Below, in pieces: positions 7,317-12,151 of a stretch of 12,151 nucleotides of DNA (positions are counted from its first letter, which is position 1; every line of letters begins with the position of its first letter). The stretch spans positions 1-12,151 of the forward strand of contig NZ_JBJMIE010000529.1 in the NCBI RefSeq assembly GCF_045807065.1, given 5' to 3'. The position numbers and the translations under genes are program-made. Under the pieces are notes generated by a model. The model made no database searches, was not told the origin of the DNA, and saw nothing but the letters and a program-made list of their open reading frames with translations. The stretch is from Actinophytocola sp045807065 (GTDB lineage: Bacteria; Actinomycetota; Actinomycetes; Mycobacteriales; Pseudonocardiaceae).

Positions 7317-7547
7317 TTACTCGACGATCCGGATGCATTGCGCGGGGCAGTCCTGCGCCGCGACGCGCACACCATCCTGGTGCTCATCAGGCACGACGAC
7401 CGCATGGTCCGCACTGGCCGCCGGCGCACCCTCGTCCGCCAGCTTCACGAAGGAGACATATGCGTCGTCGGTGGCGAATACCGCGCCGGAAGCCTCGATG
7501 CACAGCTCCGAACCCTGGCAGAGCGCGCGCTCAACCCAGACCTTCAA
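7317..7547 (-). CDS. Small 3Fe-4S-type ferredoxin
   Basis: A 76-aa ferredoxin of the short actinobacterial type that usually carries one [3Fe-4S] cluster and passes single electrons to a P450 or other oxygenase. Cysteines are Cys10 and Cys16 in CQGSELC, spaced C-x5-C, with Ser13 where a 4Fe-4S protein would have Cys. Cys67 is followed by Pro, and there is an extra Cys71 (DCPAQCIRIVE). The start is TTG at 7547, giving the family-typical MKVWVERALCQG opening. It is preceded by a GGGGGGA run four bases upstream (7552-7558). A GTG at 7577 would add ten residues of unlikely sequence and bury this run in the gene. It is the first gene of operon A. No P450 or ferredoxin reductase is in the window, so its partner is either off the left edge or one of the operon proteins. 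Confidence 0.85.
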   Translation of the reverse strand: MKVWVERALCQGSELCIEASGAVFATDDAYVSFVKLADEGAPAASADHAVVVPDEHQDGVRVAAQDCPAQCIRIVE

Positions 7548-7551
7548 TGAT

Positions 7552-7558
7552 TCCCCCC
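7552..7558 (-). promoter_or_regulatory. Ribosome binding site for ferredoxin TTG start
   Basis: GGGGGGA on the minus strand is four bases before the TTG codon at 7547. It is the main reason for preferring TTG over the upstream in-frame GTG at 7577. Confidence 0.55.
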
Positions 7559-7588
7559 AGCGCAAACTTCCTCGCACAAATACCCTGC

Positions 7589-7603
7589 GTACCGCGGCGG
7601 TAC
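7589..7603. promoter_or_regulatory. Perfect palindrome GTACCGC-N-GCGGTAC, candidate operator
   Basis: Two exact 7-base arms flank one base. The element begins 8 bases downstream of the proposed -10 box, so it overlaps the expected transcription start of operon A. A dimeric repressor bound here would block initiation. No regulator gene is in the window. Confidence 0.5.
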
Positions 7604-7611
7604 AGCTCAGG

Positions 7612-7641
7612 AGTGTATCGACGGCGCCGATCGAGCGTCAA
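7612..7641 (-). promoter_or_regulatory. Candidate promoter of operon A
   Basis: On the minus strand TTGACG (7641-7636) and TACACT (7617-7612) are separated by 18 bases, a good match to the housekeeping sigma-70/HrdB consensus. Transcription would start near 7605, giving a leader of roughly 58 bases before the ferredoxin TTG. The surrounding 370-base gap is less GC-rich than the genes, as expected for a promoter region. Confidence 0.55.
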
Positions 7642-7653
7642 CAAGACGATCGG
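7627..7653. repeat. Inverted repeat CCGATCG-N13-CGATCGG bracketing the -35 box
   Basis: Exact 7-base arms at 7627-7633 and 7647-7653 enclose the proposed -35 hexamer (7636-7641). Arm centres are 20 bases apart, two helical turns, a common geometry for a dimeric regulator. A further CCGATC copy lies at 7689-7694. Confidence 0.45.
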
Positions 7654-7775
7654 AAATACGCACATTTATGCGAGTGGACGCAATTGGTCCGATCAATCGC
7701 TGCCCCTTACTGCGTGGAACGGTGTCTTGGCGCTCCGTGACAATTGTTTTTATTTGACGTCGCAACTTGTTGACG
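7636..7775. repeat. Distant 10-bp inverted repeat CGTCAACAAG / CTTGTTGACG
   Basis: CGTCAACAAG at 7636-7645 overlaps the operon A -35 box, and its exact reverse complement is at 7766-7775. A related TTGACG lies at 7754-7759. The two sites could be paired binding sites for one regulator or the -35 boxes of opposing promoters, but I see no good -10 and no gene for a plus-strand transcript. Confidence 0.35.
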
Positions 7776-7819
7776 GACGGGCTGCTCAGCGGTTCTTGCG
7801 GTCTTTTCCCGGCACACAG

Positions 7820-7856
7820 CGCCACGCGGCGCGAGCACAGGGCGCGCCGCGTGGCG
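7820..7856 (-). terminator. Second terminator hairpin after operon B
   Basis: CGCCACGCGGCGCG (7820-7833) and its exact reverse complement (7843-7856) form a 14-bp perfect GC-rich stem with a 9-base loop. There is no U tract, as is common for actinomycete terminators. It sits between the exporter gene and the operon A promoter, so it would insulate the two operons. Confidence 0.7.
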
Positions 7857-7875
7857 TGGCCGGTCACGGAATGGG

Positions 7876-7911
7876 CGTCGCCGCCGAGGAGGGGGTGCCT
7901 CGGCGGCGACG
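7876..7911 (-). terminator. First terminator hairpin after the LysE-type exporter gene
   Basis: CGTCGCCGCCGAGG (7876-7889) pairs perfectly with CCTCGGCGGCGACG (7898-7911). This gives a 14-bp stem with an 8-base loop, starting 7 bases beyond the exporter stop codon. It is the primary candidate for transcription termination of operon B. Confidence 0.75.
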
Positions 7912-7918
7912 TGGTGGG

Positions 7919-8551
7919 TCAGGCCTGGCTGACCGCGGCGGCGATCGCGCCGAGGATGATGTAGATCGCGCCGCTGGACAGGTCCAGCCGGCGGCGGGCC
8001 TTGGCGGTGCTGCGCAGCCGACCGGACAGGACACTGGCCAGCATGGCGTAGGACCCGTCGCTGAGGATGCCGAGCACGATGAACCCGACGCCGAAGAACA
8101 GCAGCTGCCAGACGGCCGGGCCGCGGGCCGGGTCGACGAACTGCGGCAGGAACGCCACGAAGAACACCAGGGTCTTCGGGTTCAGCACGTTCACCAGCAC
8201 GCCCTGGGCGAAGATCCGCGCGTTGGACATCGGCGGTGGTTCCGCCACCGTGCCGTCGTCGGCGCGTCGCGCGCGTAGCTTCTGGATCCCCAGCCACACG
8301 AGGTAGGCGACGCCGAACCACTTCACGACCTGGAACACCGTCGGGGACGCCAGCAGCAGCGCGGACATGCCGAGCGAGGTGAGCAACACGTACACGATCG
8401 AGCCGACGTGGACGCCGAGCACCGACAGGAGACCGGCCGTCCGCCCCTGCGCCACCGTTCTGGTGACGATGTAGACGACCGCCGGGCCGGGCACGATCAG
8501 CAGTGCCATGGTCGCCGCGACGAACAACAGCGCTGTCGACAGGGTTGGCAT
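7919..8551 (-). CDS. LysE/RhtB-family amino-acid exporter
   Basis: A 210-aa inner-membrane protein of the LysE/RhtB family, which exports amino acids and derivatives by proton exchange. It has about six hydrophobic segments, the family PGP (21-23) in the first segment, a glycine-rich GLLSVLGVHVG (40-50), and NPKT (124-127) leading into a long hydrophobic FFVAFLPQF. Length is normal for the family. The ATG at 8551 follows the preceding stop by 5 bases, with a purine-rich AGGCGGGA at the end of that gene as its ribosome site. It is the last gene of operon B and is followed by two hairpins. In context it probably exports the amino-acid product or a toxic intermediate of these operons; the substrate itself cannot be read from sequence. 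Confidence 0.92.
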   Translation of the reverse strand: MPTLSTALLFVAATMALLIVPGPAVVYIVTRTVAQGRTAGLLSVLGVHVGSIVYVLLTSLGMSALLLASPTVFQVVKWFGVAYLVWLGIQKLRARRADDGTVAEPPPMSNARIFAQGVLVNVLNPKTLVFFVAFLPQFVDPARGPAVWQLLFFGVGFIVLGILSDGSYAMLASVLSGRLRSTAKARRRLDLSSGAIYIILGAIAAAVSQA

Positions 8552-8556
8552 ATCCG

Positions 8557-9393
8557 TTATCCCGCCTTTCTGGACTGGGCGCGCTCCGCGACCGCGGGGA
8601 GCCGCTGATGGTTGAACAGAGTGCCCGCGGCGATGCCCGTGTCAAGCACGCCGGCCATCCGCAGGCACTGCCACAGGCACGCCTGGTTGGACGTGACGAC
8701 GGGCAGCCCGAGGTCGCGCTCCAGCGGGTCGATGGCCTCCAGCGTGCGGAACCCGCTGCCCGGCAGGAGGATTCCGTCCGCGTGCGCCGGCGTGGACGCG
8801 CGCACCTGCCGGTAGACCTCCTCCGGCCGCACCTCCCACTGCCCGCCGAGATCCCAGATCTCGTAGGTCTCGCGGTCGCGCCAGCCGACGCCGAGGTCGA
8901 ACCGGGTCTGGCCGGCGAAGGTGACACCCACGTCGGCGAAGTAGCGTTCGGCCGCGGCGTAGCTGGTGGCGGTGAACCACGGCGGAGTGACCAGGTACGG
9001 CCTGGCGACGCCGAGCGCGGCCATGGCGTCGAGCATGGCGAGCGGCGCGGTGGTGACCGGCGTGCCGCCGGCCCGGTTGCTCGCCTCCACCGCGAACCGC
9101 TCGTCGAACCCGGCGCCGGCGAGGAAGCTGCTCGAACCGAAGCACAGGCAGATGACGTCGAGCCGGAGCTGGCCGAGGTGCGCCAGACCCCGGGCGATGT
9201 CGGGGGAGTCCGCCAGGGCCGCGGCGTGGTCGCCCTGGAAGTCCGACCCCCGCTTGCGGGGGCTGACGAACCGGGCCGCGTACACGGTCACCCCGGGCGG
9301 TGCCATCGCCCAGATCTCCGCCTCCGGCACGGGATCGGCGTGGATGACCAGGATCCCGATCCTGGCCCGCCAACCCCAGCTGTCCGAGGTCAT
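8557..9393 (-). CDS. Arylmalonate decarboxylase / maleate isomerase-superfamily protein, atypical active site
   Basis: A 278-aa member of the Asp/Glu racemase-like group containing arylmalonate decarboxylase, maleate isomerase and EutA of ectoine use. Supporting stretches are DVICLCFGSSSFLAG (79-93), VTPPW (135-139), GILLPGSGFRTLEAID (207-222) and LPVVTSNQACLW (230-241). Family enzymes normally use cysteines in a CTSxSF-like motif and in an SCTNxRT-like motif. By my alignment by eye these positions are Phe85 and Gly212 here. Cys84, Cys239 and Cys243 are nearby but displaced. This suggests a decarboxylase, lyase or non-catalytic variant rather than a racemase. The ATG overlaps the TrpB2-like stop (ATGA, 9390-9393), so the two proteins are probably made together and act in sequence. 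Family fairly sure; reaction unknown. Confidence 0.82.
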   Translation of the reverse strand: MTSDSWGWRARIGILVIHADPVPEAEIWAMAPPGVTVYAARFVSPRKRGSDFQGDHAAALADSPDIARGLAHLGQLRLDVICLCFGSSSFLAGAGFDERFAVEASNRAGGTPVTTAPLAMLDAMAALGVARPYLVTPPWFTATSYAAAERYFADVGVTFAGQTRFDLGVGWRDRETYEIWDLGGQWEVRPEEVYRQVRASTPAHADGILLPGSGFRTLEAIDPLERDLGLPVVTSNQACLWQCLRMAGVLDTGIAAGTLFNHQRLPAVAERAQSRKAG

Positions 9394-10772
9394 GCCGCCG
9401 GCTCCTCGACGTCCCAGACCTGCGCGGGGATGGTCGCCCTCGCCGCCGCGATGGTCTCGTCGTCCAGCACGGTGTCGTCGAGCTCGCCGGCGAAGTAGCG
9501 CTCGTACGCGGTCAGGTCGAAGTGCCCGTGCCCGGAGAGTCCGAAGAGGATGGTCTGCTGGCGACCCTCCTCGCGGCACCGCATCGCCTCGTCGATCGCC
9601 ACGCGGATGGCGTGCGTGGACTCGGGTGCGGGCAGGATGCCCTCGGTCCGCGCGAACAGGACGGCGCCGTCGAAGCAGCGCCGCTGGGTGACGGCGGTGG
9701 CCTCCATGTGACCGTCCTCGACCGCCCGGCTGACGAGCTGGCCCATGCCGTGCGCACGCAGACCGCCCGCGTGGAAGGTCGGCGGGACGAAGCCGTGGCC
9801 GAGGGTGTGCATGCGGAACAAGGGGGTCAGGCCGGCCTTGTCGGCGTAGTCGTAGGCGATGGTGCCGCGGGTGAGCGTCGGGCAGGCGGCCGGTTCGGCC
9901 GCGATGAGCCGCACGTCCTGGCCGCCCCGCAGCTTCTGCCCCAGGAACGGGAAGGAGAGACCGGCCAGGTTGCTGCCGCCGCCCGCGCACCCGATCACGA
10001 TGTCCGGGTAGTCGTCGGCCAGCTCGAACTGCCGGATCGCCTCGAGACCGATGATCGTCTGGTGGCCGAGCACGTGGTTGGCGGCGCTGCCGAGCACATA
10101 GCCCAGCGACTCGTCCACCGCGGCGGCCTCCAGCGCCTCCGAGGTCGCGATACCGAGGCTGCCGGGGCATTCGGGGTCCTCGGCCAGCACGGCCCGGCCC
10201 GCCGCGGTCTCGATGCTCGGACTCGGCACGCACACGGTGCCGAACGTCTCCATCAGCGACCGCCGGTACGGCTTCTGCGTGAAGCTCACCTTGACCATGT
10301 ACACCTTGGCGGACATGCCGAACATGGCGGCGCTCTGCGCGGTCGCGCTGCCCCACTGGCCCGCCCCGGTCTCGGTGACGAGCCCACGCTTGCCCGCCAG
10401 CTTGTTGTAGTAGACCTGGGCGACCGCGGTGTTGGGCTTGTGGCTGCCGGTCGGGGCGACGCCCTCGTACTTGTAGTAGATGCGCGCGGGCGTGCGCAGT
10501 TCGGCTTCGAGCCGCCGGGCCCGGTACAGCGGCGACGGCCGCCACTGCGCGTAGATCTGGCGCACCGCCTCGGGAATCTCCCATTCGCGTTCGGTGCTCA
10601 GCTCCTGCTCGATGATGGCCTCGGGCATCGTGGCGGCCATCTCGTCCCTGGTGACCGGACGCCCGGTGGCCGGATTCAGCGGCGGGTGGAGTGGTGGCAG
10701 ATCCGCGGCGAGGTTGTACCAGGTGGTGGGGATGTCATCCTCGTCGAGAAGAAACCGGACCTGGTCGACCAT
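9390..10772 (-). CDS. TrpB2-type (tryptophan synthase beta-like) PLP enzyme
   Basis: A 460-aa fold-type-II PLP enzyme of the TrpB2 branch, which is longer than classical TrpB and usually works without TrpA. The Schiff-base lysine is Lys112 in GSHKPNTA (109-116). The catalytic glutamate is Glu134 in TETGAGQWG (133-141), the PLP phosphate loop is GGGSN (264-268), and the C-terminal GLSGHGHFDL (411-420) is diagnostic of TrpB2. All key residues are present, so it should be active, probably in beta-replacement on serine or a related amino acid with indole or another nucleophile. An AGGAGG lies five bases before the ATG. It leads operon B and overlaps the next gene. With no trpA or other trp genes here, a dedicated secondary role is more likely than supply of tryptophan. 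Family very sure; substrate unknown. Confidence 0.93.
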   Translation of the reverse strand: MVDQVRFLLDEDDIPTTWYNLAADLPPLHPPLNPATGRPVTRDEMAATMPEAIIEQELSTEREWEIPEAVRQIYAQWRPSPLYRARRLEAELRTPARIYYKYEGVAPTGSHKPNTAVAQVYYNKLAGKRGLVTETGAGQWGSATAQSAAMFGMSAKVYMVKVSFTQKPYRRSLMETFGTVCVPSPSIETAAGRAVLAEDPECPGSLGIATSEALEAAAVDESLGYVLGSAANHVLGHQTIIGLEAIRQFELADDYPDIVIGCAGGGSNLAGLSFPFLGQKLRGGQDVRLIAAEPAACPTLTRGTIAYDYADKAGLTPLFRMHTLGHGFVPPTFHAGGLRAHGMGQLVSRAVEDGHMEATAVTQRRCFDGAVLFARTEGILPAPESTHAIRVAIDEAMRCREEGRQQTILFGLSGHGHFDLTAYERYFAGELDDTVLDDETIAAARATIPAQVWDVEEPAA

Positions 10773-10777
10773 TACTA

Positions 10778-10783
10778 CCTCCT
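10778..10783 (-). promoter_or_regulatory. Consensus ribosome binding site of the TrpB2-like gene
   Basis: AGGAGG on the minus strand with five bases to the ATG at 10772. It is the strongest ribosome site in the window, so operon B is expected to be well translated. It fixes this ATG over any further-upstream in-frame start, up to 10862. Confidence 0.8.
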
Positions 10784-10986
10784 GAATGCAGGGGAGTCTG
10801 CGGCGAGGGGTGTGTGTCGTGTCACCAGATGGTTTCATGAAGTAATTGGCTCGGTCGAGCACATCGGCCGCACTTCAGCCAGAATTCAGCGATATCCAAC
10901 CGCCGCGACGGTAATTACTGCCGGATTGTTCGTGCGGTAATCGGGCAGGTCGGTTTCGTTCGATCCGAGTGCTTGACCAGGGAATA

Positions 10987-10999
10987 TCACGAAGCGTGA
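10987..10999. repeat. Inverted repeat TCACG-N3-CGTGA
   Basis: Exact 5-base arms around AAG in the non-coding region upstream of operon B. A possible small operator; short enough to be chance. Confidence 0.25.
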
Positions 11000-11051
11000 C
11001 AAATTGCCCGGCGCGCGCTGAGGATTAGTCTGTTGGAGTGAATGAATAGGT

Positions 11052-11064
11052 CGCACAATGTGCG
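11052..11064. repeat. Palindrome CGCACA-N-TGTGCG
   Basis: Exact 6-base arms around one base, between the MFS gene stop and operon B. The geometry suits a dimeric regulator. No matching copy was seen at the operon A promoter. Confidence 0.35.
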
Positions 11065-11158
11065 GTCACAGGTTCCCCGGTCCGTCGATCAATCTGTCGC
11101 GCCGCTGCCCGCGCTGGGCCGGGAGCGTTCGTTCCATTCGCCGGTGGTCTTGGCTCGT

Positions 11159-12151
11159 TCACACGCTGCCGTGTGTCTCCTGTGTGTGCTGGCTGCCGGC
11201 GTGGCGGCGGGAACCGAGGGTGAAAGCGATTCCGCCCGCTGTGGCTGTCACCGCGCAGAGGAGGAGTGTCGTTCGGTAGCCGAAGTGTTCGATCGCCAGG
11301 CCGGACAGGATGCCGGAGACCAGCAGGCCGGCGGTGGAGGCGTTGGCGAAGAGGGTGGTGGCACGGCCGGTTGCCGGGGCGAGGAGGTTTTGGAAGTAGC
11401 GGATGCCGGCCGCCCCGACGATTGCGATTGCCACGCCGCGTAGGGCCTGGGCGATGACGAGCATCAGCATGCCCGAGGACACGACCGTCAGGGCGTGATA
11501 ACACGCGAAGGAAGCGAACCCGCCCAGGATCAGGGCCCGCTGACTGACTCGGGTGGGGACGAGGGCCAGCGCCAGCGTGGCCGCGACCTCGACCGCGGCG
11601 CAGACGCTGAAGAGCACGCCGACCGACGCGGGTTGCTGGTGCAGGGCACGCGTGACGAACAACGGCAGCGCCAAGCCACCCGCGAACAGGGCGGTGAAGA
11701 ACAGCGTGACGCTCATGGTGAGCAGGACGGGGATGCTGCCCGGCGACGGGCGCGCGACCGTGACGGGTCCGGGCCGCGGCACGACGAGAACACTCAGCGC
11801 GGACGCGAGGAACACGCAGGCAGCCAGCCGCATCAGCCACGGGTAGCCGCCCCTGGACAGGACGAGCGCCCCCAGCAACGGCCCGACGGCCCACGCCAGA
11901 GACCAGGCCGAGCGCAGCAGCGGCGCGGAACGTTGCCCGGCAGTGCCCTCGCCGAGCACGGCGCGGGCCAGGGCGAACAACTGCGGGAAGGCCGCTCCCA
12001 TCGCGCCGAGCACCGTCGCCGCCATCAAAAGCAGTACCGGGAAGCTCGATACCCCGGGCAACAGCACATAGCCCACTGAGCTCAGGAGGATCACGACGAT
12101 CGCGTACGTCCGGGCGGGCCGGCGGTCGAACAGCCGTCCCAACCACCACCC
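11159..12151 (-). CDS. MFS efflux-type transporter, 5' end outside the window
   Basis: The frame is open to the right edge with no start required; 330 codons are visible. The first visible residues, GWWLGRLFDRRPAR, match the conserved loop between transmembrane helices 2 and 3 of the major facilitator superfamily. About 60-70 N-terminal residues are therefore missing, and the TTG at 12142 is not a real start. Alternating hydrophobic segments follow through to the C-terminus, including a second-half loop near AIEHFGYRT that resembles the helix 8-9 repeat of the same motif. It resembles sugar- or drug-efflux MFS members more than uptake carriers. The C-terminal tail after the last helix is short and charged. 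It is on the same strand as operon B but 386 bases away, so it is probably separately transcribed. It could export the product of this locus or give self-resistance; the substrate is unknown. Confidence 0.85.
   Translation of the reverse strand, partial: GWWLGRLFDRRPARTYAIVVILLSSVGYVLLPGVSSFPVLLLMAATVLGAMGAAFPQLFALARAVLGEGTAGQRSAPLLRSAWSLAWAVGPLLGALVLSRGGYPWLMRLAACVFLASALSVLVVPRPGPVTVARPSPGSIPVLLTMSVTLFFTALFAGGLALPLFVTRALHQQPASVGVLFSVCAAVEVAATLALALVPTRVSQRALILGGFASFACYHALTVVSSGMLMLVIAQALRGVAIAIVGAAGIRYFQNLLAPATGRATTLFANASTAGLLVSGILSGLAIEHFGYRTTLLLCAVTATAGGIAFTLGSRRHAGSQHTQETHGSV

Larger units (their letters stand above)
10773..11158. other. Non-coding region upstream of operon B
   Basis: This is a 386-base gap on the minus-strand path between the MFS gene stop and the TrpB2-like start, less GC-rich than the genes. 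It should hold the operon B promoter and any terminator of the MFS gene, but I find no clear -35/-10 pair on the minus strand. It contains the palindrome GTAATTAC (10911-10918), two CGGTAAT copies (10909-10915 and 10935-10941), a related AGTAAT (10841-10846) and the two inverted repeats listed separately. Confidence 0.5.

Noticed and set aside
7235..7429. Extended start for the LuxE-like protein
   Set aside because: The frame is open to 7429, but a longer protein would overlap the ferredoxin gene and exceed the family length. The ATG at 7234 fits both.
7287..7550. Plus-strand reading frame antisense to the ferredoxin
   Set aside because: It covers a gene with clear cysteine motifs on the other strand and has no ribosome site of note.
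7548..7577. Ten-residue N-terminal extension of the ferredoxin from a GTG
   Set aside because: It would place the GGGGGGA ribosome site inside the gene and give an opening unlike the family. The TTG at 7547 gives the typical start.
9390..10772. Housekeeping tryptophan synthase beta chain
   Set aside because: The GLSGHGHFDL end and the length mark the TrpB2 branch, and no trpA, trpC or other trp gene is adjacent.
11160..11175. CACACG-CTGC-CGTGTG hairpin at the MFS stop codon
   Set aside because: Only six pairs, overlapping the end of the coding region; too weak to call a terminator.
11042..11443. Plus-strand reading frame of 133 codons with GGAG before an ATG and a TTGCCC/TAGTCT promoter-like pair
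   Set aside because: Most of it is antisense to the well-supported MFS transporter gene, its composition is a GC-rich shadow, and the product has no recognisable features.
1..12151. CRISPR array, insertion sequence, tRNA or rRNA
   Set aside because: No regularly spaced repeats, transposase motifs, terminal inverted repeats or tRNA-like stem sets were seen on either strand.

Overview
The window is high-GC DNA with frequent GTG/TTG starts, 4-base stop/start overlaps and a 3Fe-4S-type ferredoxin. This points to an actinomycete (Streptomyces or Pseudonocardiales type), but the species cannot be fixed from sequence alone. Every gene I can support is on the minus strand, so transcription runs from high to low coordinates. 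The content looks like part of a specialised-metabolite or accessory biosynthetic locus, not housekeeping DNA.

Operon A (7547 down past 55 and off the left edge) is preceded by a promoter-like region at 7589-7653. Gene order is: small ferredoxin (TTG start), LuxE-like acyl-protein synthetase, LuxD-like acyl-transferase/thioesterase, an unrecognised 425-aa protein, LuxC-like acyl reductase, octopine/opine-dehydrogenase-like oxidoreductase, threonine-synthase-like PLP enzyme with an N-terminal zinc ribbon, then a gene that starts at the window edge. The junctions are tight: ATGA or GTGA overlaps at 6098-6101, 2369-2372 and 1254-1257, and directly abutting codons at 3811/3812. The three Lux-family proteins keep their catalytic residues at nearly the same positions as in Vibrio (LuxC Cys288, LuxD Ser129/Asp/His260, LuxE Cys368). 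This is therefore a complete fatty-acid-reductase-type LuxCDE set with no luciferase (luxAB) in view. It probably supplies an acyl aldehyde to the amino-acid chemistry encoded by the downstream genes.

Operon B (10772 to 7919) is a TrpB2-type PLP enzyme with a strong Shine-Dalgarno, a protein of the arylmalonate decarboxylase/maleate isomerase superfamily that seems to lack the usual catalytic cysteines, and a LysE/RhtB amino-acid exporter. Two perfect GC-rich hairpins follow it (7876-7911 and 7820-7856). No trpA is present, so a dedicated amino-acid-forming step is more likely than tryptophan biosynthesis.

At the right edge (11159-12151) lies the 3' two-thirds or more of an MFS efflux-type transporter. 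A 386-bp non-coding stretch with several small palindromes separates it from operon B.

Working model (inference): two fold-type-II PLP enzymes build or modify an unusual amino acid. The LuxCDE-like complex activates and reduces an acyl group to an aldehyde. The opine-dehydrogenase-like protein, the ferredoxin and the unknown 425-aa protein act on the product, and the LysE and MFS proteins export it. I know of no described system with this exact set, but no database search was possible here.
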